The notes below the pieces were generated by a model. That model saw nothing but the letters and a program-made list of their open reading frames with translations. It ran no database searches and was not told the origin of the DNA. From Algibacter mikhailovii (GTDB taxonomy: Bacteria; Bacteroidota; Bacteroidia; Flavobacteriales; Flavobacteriaceae): 64,000 bases of DNA. The DNA lies in assembly GCF_014651495.1 (NCBI RefSeq), contig NZ_BMWZ01000009.1, positions 62,001 through 126,000 on the forward strand, written 5' to 3'. Shown here one piece after another: positions 8,167 to 17,781 of the stretch (positions are counted from its first letter, which is position 1; each line of letters begins with the position of its first letter). The position numbers were made by a program, and so were the translations under genes.

Positions 8167-10327
8167 ATCGAAGTTCATTCAAAATAGCTTGTCCCCTTTT
8201 AACCTGACCCAAATTCTTATAAATTAAGGCTAAAAGGTATTTAAAATCTTTATTCTCAGGCTCTAGCCTTAACGCCTTATTTATAAAGCGTTCTGCTTTT
8301 TTAGCATCTCTATTCTCTTGATAATAATACGTTGCTAAATTATACATGGAACGTGTATCATTAGGATTTTTTCTTATCGCTAATTCTAATTGTGTCACGG
8401 CAGCATCATTTTTTTGCATCTCAAAATATAAAAGCGCCTTCAAGTAGTGTGGCCTTCCTTGTTCTGGCTCAAATTTAATCCAATTATCTAACGTCTTTTC
8501 AGCCTTTTCATGTTCATTGTTTAAGGCATAGGCTGTTGCCATATTTGAATACACAGGAATAAGTAAACTATCCTTTTCTAGAGCAACCTCGTAATGCTTA
8601 ATGGCATTGGTGACATCATTTTTTTGCATGTAGTAATCACCTAATTGCATGCGCCCCGATGAGAAATCGGCATTGCTAAACAACATGGTTTCTAATTCTC
8701 CCATGGTGGCTTCAACAATGGGTTGATCTTTTGGGTCATAATCATGAATATCGATATCAATGACAATCTGTGCCGCACCAATTCTTACCAACCTCAAAGA
8801 ATCTTCCATATATTTCAAGGCCGTTGATTTTCGCAAATCTCGAGGCATATTTCTAAACTTCATAAGCGCATTAAACTTAATGGCTGCAGAACTATCTTGT
8901 AAGGCTTTAAATAAACTATTAAAACTCTCTTGAGTCTCATAGTTTAAGTTTTCAATAACCGTTGCTCTAGCAATTTCAGGATATTGCAAATCATTAATAA
9001 AATGATCAAGCATTACCCTTTCATTTGCAGTAATATTGGCCTTACTACTAATAAGCAAGGCATCAGAAAAATGGTCCGCTCTTTCACTTCCATACCAAGT
9101 TACAATGGCATTAGCAGCCCATTGATTACTCTTGCCTTCATGACACCCCACACATGCGTTTGGCGTATCATATTCAACAGATTGATCTGGCCTTGGTATT
9201 CTAAAACTATGGTCACGTCTAAAATCATTGCCCATATAATTTTTGCCAGTCATGTGGCAATTAATACATAAACTAGACGCTGTGTTCGCTTTATGAAAAT
9301 GATGTTTTTCAGTATCATAGTCCGATGAAATATGGCATTGGGTACATAACCTATTGTCGTCAAATTTTAGTTTTAAGGAATGGGCATTATGACAGTCGGT
9401 ACAAGTAACGCCCTCGTCATACATTTTACTTTGCTTAAAAGACCCATAAACATAATCTTCATCATCTATTTGACCATCACCATGGTAAAAACTTGGTGTA
9501 ATATTTTGCACCATATATTGATTTTCAAACGTCTCACCAGGTTTTAAATCTGGGGTTAGTTTAACGCGTCTCGCATGACATGGTGCACAAAGATTCATTT
9601 GTTGTGTCTGTCCTTCACCAGATGAAATAATATATGAATTGCCGCCTTCAGGATCGGACTTTGCCCAATCTACATGATTACTGGCAGGACCATGACAACT
9701 TTCACAAGCTACATTAATTTCCTCATAGGTTGTATTAAAAGAGTCTGAATCTACATCATAATTCTTTTTTAAATTGGTAGAATGACATTCTGCACACATG
9801 GTATTCCAATTTTGTGCACTTCGTGTCCAATGCAACCAATCGTGCGGCTCAATCTTATCGCCTTTATATTGGTGGTACCATTTATGCGCTACACTATCCC
9901 ATGTTACACGTAAAACTTGCTTCTTTCCATCACCAAAATCAACCAAATACTGCTGCAAAGGTGTCACACCAAAGGCATATGATATTTTATATTCAGTCTC
10001 AGTATTATCAATTTCCTCTACATGAACAAAGAAATCACCTTGCTTCTTGTAAAAAAAATATTTAACACCGTCTATTTCAGTTTTAATATTATTAAAATCG
10101 CCTAATACTGTGGAGTCATTGGCAATTTGCATGGCTAAATCATGATGCGATCCTGTCCATAATTCAGTCTCTGTTTTATGACAGTCTATACAGTTATTGG
10201 AACCCACATAAGTATTAGCTCCAGCGTGAAAAACTTCGCCTTTTGAAGATTCATATTTATCCTTAACACATGCACTTAAACAAAAGCTTAACACGATTAA
10301 AACTAGGGCACTTTTTACTGTATTCAT
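8156..10327 (-). CDS. Octaheme c-type cytochrome with C-terminal TPR domain, lipoprotein
   Basis: 723 residues. The signal peptide carries a lipobox ending at Cys20. Eight CxxCH heme-attachment motifs follow: CIDCH (46-50), CAECH, CESCH, CAPCH, CTDCH, CTQCH, CINCH and CVGCH, all in the first ~400 residues. The middle part is helical, HEAT-like, and the last ~200 residues are tetratricopeptide repeats. The heme part resembles multiheme cytochromes of the c554/nitrite-reductase-like superfamily; the electron donor and acceptor are unknown. It is probably exported and anchored by lipid. The gene is convergent with batD and has its own promoter region at 10328-10498. No cytochrome maturation genes are nearby. 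Confidence 0.88.
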   Translation of the reverse strand: MNTVKSALVLIVLSFCLSACVKDKYESSKGEVFHAGANTYVGSNNCIDCHKTETELWTGSHHDLAMQIANDSTVLGDFNNIKTEIDGVKYFFYKKQGDFFVHVEEIDNTETEYKISYAFGVTPLQQYLVDFGDGKKQVLRVTWDSVAHKWYHQYKGDKIEPHDWLHWTRSAQNWNTMCAECHSTNLKKNYDVDSDSFNTTYEEINVACESCHGPASNHVDWAKSDPEGGNSYIISSGEGQTQQMNLCAPCHARRVKLTPDLKPGETFENQYMVQNITPSFYHGDGQIDDEDYVYGSFKQSKMYDEGVTCTDCHNAHSLKLKFDDNRLCTQCHISSDYDTEKHHFHKANTASSLCINCHMTGKNYMGNDFRRDHSFRIPRPDQSVEYDTPNACVGCHEGKSNQWAANAIVTWYGSERADHFSDALLISSKANITANERVMLDHFINDLQYPEIARATVIENLNYETQESFNSLFKALQDSSAAIKFNALMKFRNMPRDLRKSTALKYMEDSLRLVRIGAAQIVIDIDIHDYDPKDQPIVEATMGELETMLFSNADFSSGRMQLGDYYMQKNDVTNAIKHYEVALEKDSLLIPVYSNMATAYALNNEHEKAEKTLDNWIKFEPEQGRPHYLKALLYFEMQKNDAAVTQLELAIRKNPNDTRSMYNLATYYYQENRDAKKAERFINKALRLEPENKDFKYLLALIYKNLGQVKRGQAILNELRSTT

Positions 10328-10498
10328 GACACATTATTGGTTAAAACAAACTTAAAGAAATCCATTGACAAGTACGTTTTTATTTAATAAAAATTCATAC
10401 GCCAATCGTTTATGATGAATTATTATTAAATTGCGCTTACTAAAAAACGTTCACCCTAAAACTTTATTTATTCAGTTCTAACTAACAAAAAATGAATT

Positions 10499-11155
10499 AT
10501 GATTAAAAAAATTACTTCTCTTAAAACTTCTACATGCGGTGTTCTGTTTGTATTTGCCTTATTATTTTCTGGTTTAAGTAGTAACGCTCAGACTGTTGAA
10601 ATCATACCGTCTTATGGGTATCAATTTGGTGCTAAATTAAAGTATGGCTATAACAATTATTTAAAAGTCCAGGATAGTGATCAGTGGGGTATTAGCCTTG
10701 GTGTTGAAACGTTTGACGATACCATGGTTGAATTATCTTATGTTCATCAAGGATCGACGATAAGAGTCCGTGATATTCCTGCAGATATTCCCGACGAAGA
10801 GCGGTTAGCAGACGTTTCGGGTGATTGGATAATGATTGGTGGAACCAGATATTTCCCGAATGGCAATATTAGACCATTTTTAGGAGCCGCTTTGGGTATT
10901 GTAATAGTTAGCCCTAGCAACGAAAACAGAGAAATCATAAATAGATCCCTTAGTAATGACACTAACTTTGCCTTTTCTTTTAAGGGTGGTGTTAACATCA
11001 TGTTCTCTGAACATGTTGGTATAAACATTCAAGGTAATTTAATGTTCCCTGTTAATTATGGCGGTTTCTATGTGGGCACCGGCGGCGGGGGTGCTTATGC
11101 ATCAAGCACGGTCATCATGGGAGGCTTTAGTGGCGGCTTGGTATTTAGAATTTAG
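10499..11155 (+). CDS. Outer-membrane beta-barrel protein, small porin-like
   Basis: 218 residues with a signal peptide ending near SSNAQ. Alternating hydrophobic/polar strands and Gly/aromatic-rich turns follow, ending in a strand with a terminal aromatic-X-Ile. This is typical of 8-stranded outer-membrane barrels of the OmpA/OmpW size class. The function is not recognisable. A strong terminator follows 29 bp after the stop, so it is transcribed alone. Confidence 0.75.
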   Translation: MIKKITSLKTSTCGVLFVFALLFSGLSSNAQTVEIIPSYGYQFGAKLKYGYNNYLKVQDSDQWGISLGVETFDDTMVELSYVHQGSTIRVRDIPADIPDEERLADVSGDWIMIGGTRYFPNGNIRPFLGAALGIVIVSPSNENREIINRSLSNDTNFAFSFKGGVNIMFSEHVGINIQGNLMFPVNYGGFYVGTGGGGAYASSTVIMGGFSGGLVFRI

Positions 11156-11183
11156 TACCAAAAGGAAAGTTTATAAAAAAAAT

Positions 11184-11229
11184 AAAATGTACGATGATTT
11201 GTGCGCTAAGCGAAATCATCGTACATTTT
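11184..11229 (+). terminator. Strong hairpin terminator
   Basis: A perfect 17-bp inverted repeat (11184-11200 with 11213-11229) has a 12-base loop and A/T tracts on the outer ends. It ends transcription of the upstream OM gene and could work in either direction. Confidence 0.85.
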
Positions 11230-11283
11230 CAGTTAATTAAACCACTTAGGCTCATAGAGTAGCTCTTTATTCTATTTAAATAA

Positions 11284-12336
11284 TTGATTTTATTTCGTTT
11301 CATACCAACCTTATTCATAAAACGTAGCCTCGTCTTTTGCTTGTTTATTTTTCTTCTGCCTTGCCTCTGTAGTTCACAGAATGACAGCATACAATTAAAA
11401 GACAATTCCATTCTTATTGGAGAGATAAAGAGCCTAGCTAGAGGTGTTTTAATTATCAAAACAAGTTATAGTGACTCTGACTTTCATGTAGAATTCAAGA
11501 AGGTACAATCGCTTAGTATTGAACGAAAATGCCTTGTGCTTCTCACACAGAACAGGCGCAGATATGGTTTTGTAAAAACTACTGAATTAGGCCGATTTAC
11601 ACTCACATTACCGGATGGAACTGAAGAGCAATATAGAATCAATGAGATTACCAAATTAGATGAAATTTATGATCAGTTCTGGGATCGATTTAAAGGGTCG
11701 TTTGATTTGGGTTTCAATTTCACGAAAGCCAATAGTTTTACCCAATTATCAGTAGGCACTGAATTAAGTTATATTGACCCAAAATCTGTTATAACAGGAA
11801 CATTGAATGCATTAAGCACTGGTCAAGTAGATGTTGTGGACACCAGAAGAACCGATGCAAACATTGAATATCTGAGACTACTGGGGAAATCTTGGTATCT
11901 TATGGGAAGTATTGCTTTTTTGAGTAATACAGAACAAGCCCTGGATGCAAGGATAAGTCCCAGCTTAGGTGCAGGTCGCTTTTTAGTAAGTACCAACCAA
12001 CTCTATTATGGCGTGAGTATGGGGTTAACGTATAATATAGAAAAATATGTAGACATTACCCTTAATAAAACATCAACAGAAGCCTTTATTTTTAATAACT
12101 TCAATATATTTGATATGAAGGACTTTGATCTTACTAGCAACCTTAATATTTTTCCCAGTTTATCAGAAAGTAGACGTTTAAGAACAGATTTTAATGTAAC
12201 CAGTAAGTATAAAATTATAAGTGACTTTTATGTGAAAATTGGATTTACACTAAACTATGATAATCAGCCGGCAGTTGAAGGTAATGAAATCGATTATAAC
12301 TTTACCAGTGGTGTTGGCTGGAAATTTAATAAGTAG
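11284..12336 (+). CDS. DUF481-type outer-membrane protein, paralogue 1
   Basis: 350 residues: a signal peptide (hydrophobic run ending CSSQ), an N-terminal ~100-residue domain starting LKDNSILIGEIKSL, then a DUF481-like beta-barrel (FDLGFNFTKANSF onward). The closest relative in the window is the protein at 40830-41849, which shares both domains. No ATG precedes the signal peptide and a TAA lies directly upstream, so the start must be the TTG at 11284 or another non-ATG codon nearby. The DUF481 family has no established function. It is presumed to sit in the outer membrane. Confidence 0.75.
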   Translation: MILFRFIPTLFIKRSLVFCLFIFLLPCLCSSQNDSIQLKDNSILIGEIKSLARGVLIIKTSYSDSDFHVEFKKVQSLSIERKCLVLLTQNRRRYGFVKTTELGRFTLTLPDGTEEQYRINEITKLDEIYDQFWDRFKGSFDLGFNFTKANSFTQLSVGTELSYIDPKSVITGTLNALSTGQVDVVDTRRTDANIEYLRLLGKSWYLMGSIAFLSNTEQALDARISPSLGAGRFLVSTNQLYYGVSMGLTYNIEKYVDITLNKTSTEAFIFNNFNIFDMKDFDLTSNLNIFPSLSESRRLRTDFNVTSKYKIISDFYVKIGFTLNYDNQPAVEGNEIDYNFTSGVGWKFNK

Positions 12337-12426
12337 ACACGAAACCTTTTAAGTAATAATATAGCAACTTAGTTTTCCCAACTGAGGATAACAGCTAATT
12401 TGGTGAATGACAACAAACAAGAACCT

Positions 12427-13200
12427 ATGTCACATTTTAAAATGTCTAAGCATAATGTAATAGCAAAAATACTAGTTGTGTTTTTTTTAGCTGCAACACA
12501 CCTCGTTATTGGTCAAGACCAACCTACCCATGAAACAGTGCATATTCCAGAACCCCTTATGTTTGATTTAGTTCGTGGTCTAGGAGCAAAACAAGGTGAA
12601 TTAGAAATTAATGCCTTGGCCGATTTCCCTTTAAATAATGCTTCAAGTCGAGGCGTGGAATGGGCGCCTGAGATAGAATATGCGATCTTCAATAATTTTG
12701 CCGTTGAATTAGAATTCCCAATGAATAATTTTGAGTTAGAGGCTTATAAAATGGCCATTCAATGGACTATTGGAAGCTCTAAGAACAACAAATTTATTCA
12801 TGGCATACAAGTGATGGGTGAAGCCTATATACATGAGGATATTCTTGAACTTAACTTTCTATATGTTCCTGCTTATCGCTTTAATGACATATGGAGTACT
12901 ATAGGTCTATTTGGGGTCATGTTAGAATCTGGTGCTGACTCAGCAAAGAAAAAGCATACCATTATATTAAATGCTTCTGTATTCGCAGATCTTAATAAAC
13001 ATACGGTTGTTGGATTAGAAATAAACAATTCAGACCCTACCTTTCAAAGTATTGATAATAACGAAATGGAATTACTCCTCTTGCCTCAAGGCCATTATGA
13101 ATTTGATAGTGGTTTAGCGTTTCAATTTGGACTTGGTCCTAAATTCTATGAAAATCAGGTGGATGCTTCAGCCGTACTGCGCGTTATTAAATCTTTTTAA
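12427..13200 (+). CDS. Predicted secreted beta-barrel-like protein of unknown function
   Basis: The frame is open from a TTG at 12400, but the ATG at 12427 (or 12442) sits at the natural distance from the hydrophobic signal-peptide core, which ends near VIGQ. The mature ~230 residues are rich in alternating beta strands, with segments such as EPLMFDLVRGLGA and EYAIFNNFAVELEFP. This suggests an outer-membrane barrel or a transporter-associated periplasmic protein. I do not recognise the family. It lies alone between the DUF481 gene and the convergent AraC gene. Confidence 0.65.
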   Translation: MSHFKMSKHNVIAKILVVFFLAATHLVIGQDQPTHETVHIPEPLMFDLVRGLGAKQGELEINALADFPLNNASSRGVEWAPEIEYAIFNNFAVELEFPMNNFELEAYKMAIQWTIGSSKNNKFIHGIQVMGEAYIHEDILELNFLYVPAYRFNDIWSTIGLFGVMLESGADSAKKKHTIILNASVFADLNKHTVVGLEINNSDPTFQSIDNNEMELLLLPQGHYEFDSGLAFQFGLGPKFYENQVDASAVLRVIKSF

Positions 13201-13230
13201 GCTAGAAAAAATAGTTGGTGTAATTACTTT

Positions 13231-14175
13231 TTAATGTGAATTTTTACTAAGCGTTTTTGAGGGTAATTCTCCAAAAAAACTTTTGTAATCTTTATAAAAC
13301 CTACCTAGATGCCAAAAACCACTGTCCTTAATAATGGAGGATATTGAGCGGTGTTCGTCTTCTTCATGTAACCTTTGATGTGCATGATTTAATTTCAAAA
13401 CCAACATAAATGATTTTGGCCCCATATTAAACCTATTCTTAAATGCGTACAGCAATGTTCTTTCACTTACGTTAAAATAAGATGCCAATGCAGAAACAGT
13501 AATTGGTTCTGTTATCTTTTGCAAGATATATTGTTCAGCATTATGTAATAATTTTAATCTCTTTATTCCACTTACTTTTTTCGAACTAATCTCAGAATCC
13601 TTCAATAGCACTAACAGTTTTTTTGTGAACGATTCTTTAAAAGCCAAATCGTTAATATAATTTGGGTTTTGTAAGTGTTGATTTATTTCGTTTAAGATGA
13701 CATTTTTCAACTCAATCAATAATGGGTTTTTCGAAACTAACAATTCAATATGCTTCAATGAGTCAACCAAACTCTCCTCTCCTTGCGATTTTGCAATTTC
13801 AAATAGACAATGTTCAGAAACAGAGAAAGTAACAACTTCAAAATTAGCTTCACTTACTGCATTTATTTCTGAACCAGGAGTGTAAATAATAATAGAGTTA
13901 GGCTCCACTTTATAATTTCTCCAATATATCTGAGCCTCATTTACAAAAGCAAATGTCCAAACCCCTTCCGGCGAAAAACCCTCTTGCTTCACTGCTGTGT
14001 TTAATTTAACATTTCCAAGTTGAAAATCTTTATAAACAACTTGGGCAATATGAGTAAAGAACGTACCCGGTCTTAATTGAATAAAGTCAAGTTTCCATGC
14101 ACGCGCAATTCTTACAAAATCAAACAAGCCGATGTTTGAATAATTGATCGTTTCAAAATTCTTGTTTAGATTCAT
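13231..14175 (-). CDS. AraC-family transcriptional regulator
   Basis: 314 residues. The N-terminal ~200 residues form an AraC-type sensor domain without recognisable ligand residues. The C-terminal ~100 residues hold the two helix-turn-helix motifs (VSALASYFNVSERTLLYAF, then SISSIIKDSGFWHLGRFYKDY). It is divergent from the MBL-fold hydrolase/sulfatase pair with 106 bp between starts, so it probably controls that pair. A broken copy of the same kind of regulator lies at 17619-17781 with a nearly matching C-terminal sequence. Confidence 0.9.
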   Translation of the reverse strand: MNLNKNFETINYSNIGLFDFVRIARAWKLDFIQLRPGTFFTHIAQVVYKDFQLGNVKLNTAVKQEGFSPEGVWTFAFVNEAQIYWRNYKVEPNSIIIYTPGSEINAVSEANFEVVTFSVSEHCLFEIAKSQGEESLVDSLKHIELLVSKNPLLIELKNVILNEINQHLQNPNYINDLAFKESFTKKLLVLLKDSEISSKKVSGIKRLKLLHNAEQYILQKITEPITVSALASYFNVSERTLLYAFKNRFNMGPKSFMLVLKLNHAHQRLHEEDEHRSISSIIKDSGFWHLGRFYKDYKSFFGELPSKTLSKNSH

Positions 14176-14221
14176 ATTTCAAAGTTGCGGATTTCGGACA
14201 TAAAATAATAATTATAACCTA

Positions 14222-14229
14222 TAATTTTG
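14222..14229 (+). promoter_or_regulatory. Possible Bacteroidota -7 element (TAATTTTG)
   Basis: The sequence matches the TAnnTTTG consensus of Bacteroidota primary-sigma promoters and lies 53 bp upstream of the MBL hydrolase start, in the AraC/MBL divergent region. A good -33 TTG at the right distance is not visible. That would fit a promoter needing activation by the AraC protein, but this is inference. Confidence 0.35.
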
Positions 14230-14281
14230 GTTATTCAATACTTCCTTTAAAAATAAGAAGGTGAAAATCAGGCACTAAATT

Positions 14282-15757
14282 ATGAAAAAACAAAAACTAC
14301 TATTTCAACATATTCTTACAATGGCTTTGCTATTGGTTTTTATTGTTGATGTCCGAGCGCAAGAAGTTCAAGAACCATCCTCTGAAGAGGATATAAAAGC
14401 AGCTCTATCAGGAGGAGTGCCAATGGGAAGATGGAAAGAAGGAATGCTTTTTGAAGGTGTTAGCCCCATGCCTTGGTTAAAAAGTTCCGCCAATTGGTTT
14501 CCAGGGACTGAAGAAATACAACCTGAAGAAATACGAGTAACTTTTATGGGGACTTCTCCCTCTATACGCCCAGGACAAATGAACACATCTATCTATGTGG
14601 AATTGGGTAATGGTGATAATTTTGTTTTTGACATTGGCGAAGGTTCTGTAGCAAATTATGTTGCGGCCGGCGTAGCATTAAACCAATTAAAACACGTTTT
14701 TATAACCCACTTACATGTGGATCATTTTGGTGCATTACCTTATTTATGGATGTTTGGTACCTGGGCCGGTGGTTGGCACCAACCATTAACCGTACACGGG
14801 CCTTCTGGACGTACTCCAGAATATGGAACTAAAACCATGGTGGAAGGGATGAAAATGATGTTGGGATGGCATAGAGATGCTTTTAGTGTTTTTCCAGTTG
14901 GAAAGGGGCATGATATTCAAGTAAACGAATTTGACTTTAGGAATAATGGTGGCGTCGTATATGAAGAAAATGGGGTGAAAATTATACATTGGCAACGATC
15001 ACATGCCAAGGATGGTGCTTCTGGTTATAAATTAATGTGGAATGGAATGTCTGTTGTATGGACTGGTGATGGTCGCCCTAGTGAATTAGACCTAAAATAT
15101 GCAAAAGGAGCCGATCTCTATATTACTGAATTACAACAGGAATTAATGGAAATTAGTTCTGGAGTTCAAGGAGTACCTCCTTTTTTAGGAAGATATACGG
15201 TTGACACGCATCATACACCCGGTTATGCAGCTGGCTATTTGGCCAACCAAATTAAACCAAGAATGTTTATGACTACACATATGAGTTTTGATCCCTATTT
15301 AAATGAAGAAACTGTAGCTGAAGTACGTAATCATTGGAAGGGACCTTACCATTTTGGAGCACCAGATGGAATTGTAGTTAATATGACCAAAGAGAAAGTT
15401 TGGGTTCGTGAAGGTGTACTTCCAGATTTTCCAAACAATCGTTCTCCTCAATTTAATTTTGATTGTGGGCAATTAAACGTTCCCCTTCCTCCCACAAGTC
15501 GTGAAAAAATTCAAGAACCCTTTGTACGAGAACAAGAAATTGATCCCACTAAATACTATCCTGAAGGTTACCACCCAGAATTATTAACAGAATGGCCAGT
15601 TAAAAGTGATTTGGTTGTACCATTAGAAGGTATGCCAGAAACAATGAAAAAAAGCATGGGTGCACAGTGGAGGCTTAAAAAGAAAAACGAAGCATTAATT
15701 AAAGAAAATGAAGCATTGAAAAAAGAGAATATGAAATTACAAGAAAAAAAGAAATAA
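14282..15757 (+). CDS. Secreted metallo-beta-lactamase-fold hydrolase
   Basis: 491 residues with a signal peptide ending near VRAQ. The zinc-binding HxHxDH motif is at 143-148 (THLHVDHFGALPYLW). A further zinc-ligand Asp is probably the one in WTGDGRPSE, and late His residues appear in VDTHHTPGYA and MTTHMSF. The last ~25 residues form a Lys/Glu-rich coiled coil. The enzyme is probably periplasmic; the substrate is unknown. It is followed after 80 bp by a sulfatase, and both are divergent from an AraC gene, suggesting one regulated degradative unit. Confidence 0.85.
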   Translation: MKKQKLLFQHILTMALLLVFIVDVRAQEVQEPSSEEDIKAALSGGVPMGRWKEGMLFEGVSPMPWLKSSANWFPGTEEIQPEEIRVTFMGTSPSIRPGQMNTSIYVELGNGDNFVFDIGEGSVANYVAAGVALNQLKHVFITHLHVDHFGALPYLWMFGTWAGGWHQPLTVHGPSGRTPEYGTKTMVEGMKMMLGWHRDAFSVFPVGKGHDIQVNEFDFRNNGGVVYEENGVKIIHWQRSHAKDGASGYKLMWNGMSVVWTGDGRPSELDLKYAKGADLYITELQQELMEISSGVQGVPPFLGRYTVDTHHTPGYAAGYLANQIKPRMFMTTHMSFDPYLNEETVAEVRNHWKGPYHFGAPDGIVVNMTKEKVWVREGVLPDFPNNRSPQFNFDCGQLNVPLPPTSREKIQEPFVREQEIDPTKYYPEGYHPELLTEWPVKSDLVVPLEGMPETMKKSMGAQWRLKKKNEALIKENEALKKENMKLQEKKK

Positions 15758-15837
15758 AATTATTATTCCAAACTAGATTTTAATTTTCTGTATTTCAATT
15801 TAGAAACAATCATTTATTAAAAACAAAAAAGTAAATT

Positions 15838-17562
15838 ATGAGAATAAGCATACCAATACTTACAATAGCCATGTTATTTGTATGTAAAACAAGATTGACA
15901 GCACAAGAAATAATACACGATGCTGAGTATTACATTCTAGAGGCCCAGCATGGAGAACGATGGGAGAAAGAGGATAAAAGTTTGGACAAAAAATTAGCTG
16001 AACTTGAAAAAAAATATGGAACACCTCCAAATATCATTTATGTATTATGGGATGATATTGCCTTTGGGGATATTGGAATTCCTGCAATTCAAAAAGTTCG
16101 TGGATTTGAAACACCAGAACTAAATAAATTAGCAGAAGAAGGCATGCTGTTTACACATATGTATACCGAAGTTGGGTGCACACCTAGTAGATCTGCGGTA
16201 ATGACAGGTAGGATGCCTACACGTAATGGGATGTATAATATCGGGATGCTTCGTGAATCTCATGGACTAAGAGATACTGAGGTTACTATTGCAGAGGTCT
16301 TATCAAAATCTGGATATGCAACGGCACACCATGGCAAATGGCATTTAGGAGATATTGAAGAGAGTTACCCTCAAAATCAAGGGTTTGATGAAGCGTTTTA
16401 TTCAGCTTACAACCAAATATTGTCTTTCTGGACAAAGAAAGCAGAGATTGGTAATGCCACTATCGGCTTGCATGAAGATCTTCTTCCAAACGACCCTTAC
16501 AAATTAGACGATACTTTTATAACAAAAGGATGGGCATTGGCATTGGAAGGCACCAAAGGAGGTAAAACACTACAATGGGAAGATAACTCAGCAGAGACTT
16601 ATGGTAAATTTGATGCAGAAGCACAAAAAAGAACATTAGAATTTATAGACCGAAAAGCAAAAGAAGGAAAGCCCTTTTTCGTTCAACATTGTCCAATGTT
16701 ACTGATGCCTGCTTTTGTTAAGGCTAAAAAAGAATCAGTTTCAAGAAGTATGATGCAAGATGGGATGCAAGGTATTGTTGACCCTTTTATTGGACAGTTA
16801 GTTGATAAATTAAACGCACTTGGTATTGCAGAAAACACCTTAATTGTTGCCATGGCAGACAACGGCCCTATGGCTCACAATCCTCCTCCTGCTGGTGGTT
16901 GGGCTGAAACCATTTTTAAAGGAGGAAAAGGAGATTTTACTGAAGGAGGTGTGCGTGTTACTGCCCAAGCTTGGTGGCCAGGAATAATTAAACCACAAAT
17001 AGCGGGTGACATTATTCATATTACTGATTTATTTACAACATTTGCACACCTTGGTAAGGCCAAAGAAAATATCCCTACAGATAGAGTAATAGACGGCATT
17101 GATCAAACAGCCCTTTTATTAAATGGAGACACAAATGGAAGAAGAGATTATGTCTTTATTTATGCTGGTCCAAATTTAGGCGCAACGGTAAAAGGAAATT
17201 ATAAGCGTCATTGGATTTCACCAGACCCTGTTGGAGATGCAAGTGGAATTGGTGCTGCATTCTATTTTTTACCATCAGACCCGCGTGAAATGTCTCCCAT
17301 GATGTTAAACTTAATCCACTTAAAACAACCTTTTAATAGAATGAAATTGAGACACCAACTTTGGAAAAAAAATTATCCAGATCTTCCTGAGAAACATGGT
17401 ATTCCGTTTACTGGAATAGAAAATGCTTCACAAGAAATTAAAGACCTAGCAAAACCTCCGTTAGACACCAGCAAACTTCCATTTGATGTATTTGAATATA
17501 TTGAACATTTAGATGAATTGCCTTTCGAGAAAGATTCATCTCCAGGGATTGGAGGGAATTAA
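15838..17562 (+). CDS. Type I sulfatase (formylglycine-dependent)
   Basis: 574 residues with a signal peptide (LTAQ near residue 23) and a charged helical N-terminal extension before the sulfatase fold. The fold begins at about residue 65 with the metal-binding Asp72/Asp73 (WDDIAFGD). Cys114 in CTPSR is the residue converted to formylglycine. HHGKWHLG and the metal-binding ADNGP follow, with an EGGVR segment near residue 370. The enzyme should cleave sulfate esters in the periplasm after activation by a formylglycine-generating enzyme, which is not encoded in the window. It is the second gene after the MBL hydrolase. Confidence 0.92.
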   Translation: MRISIPILTIAMLFVCKTRLTAQEIIHDAEYYILEAQHGERWEKEDKSLDKKLAELEKKYGTPPNIIYVLWDDIAFGDIGIPAIQKVRGFETPELNKLAEEGMLFTHMYTEVGCTPSRSAVMTGRMPTRNGMYNIGMLRESHGLRDTEVTIAEVLSKSGYATAHHGKWHLGDIEESYPQNQGFDEAFYSAYNQILSFWTKKAEIGNATIGLHEDLLPNDPYKLDDTFITKGWALALEGTKGGKTLQWEDNSAETYGKFDAEAQKRTLEFIDRKAKEGKPFFVQHCPMLLMPAFVKAKKESVSRSMMQDGMQGIVDPFIGQLVDKLNALGIAENTLIVAMADNGPMAHNPPPAGGWAETIFKGGKGDFTEGGVRVTAQAWWPGIIKPQIAGDIIHITDLFTTFAHLGKAKENIPTDRVIDGIDQTALLLNGDTNGRRDYVFIYAGPNLGATVKGNYKRHWISPDPVGDASGIGAAFYFLPSDPREMSPMMLNLIHLKQPFNRMKLRHQLWKKNYPDLPEKHGIPFTGIENASQEIKDLAKPPLDTSKLPFDVFEYIEHLDELPFEKDSSPGIGGN

Positions 17563-17618
17563 TAGCACTAAATTGGGTGAATTAATTTTTGCCCATTTTT
17601 TTTGAACTAAGAATTACT

Positions 17619-17781
17619 TTAATGATTATCACTAAGCGTTTTTGAGGGTAATTCTCCAAAAAACGTTTTATAGTCTTTGTATAATTGCCCCATATGCCAA
17701 AACCCACTATCTCTAGTAATACTAGCAATTGACGCGTGATTTTTTTGTTTATGTAATCGAATATGCAAATGATTCAATTTA
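17619..17781 (-). pseudogene. AraC-family regulator remnant (last ~54 codons)
   Basis: On the minus strand this stretch encodes the C-terminal second helix-turn-helix of an AraC regulator (TKLNHLHIRL, then SITRDSGFWHMGQLYKDY and FFGELPSKTLS, stop at 17619). It closely matches the end of the intact regulator at 13231-14175. The match stops at about 17781; beyond that the sequence belongs to the opposite-strand gene. About four fifths of the regulator is therefore missing. Confidence 0.85.
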
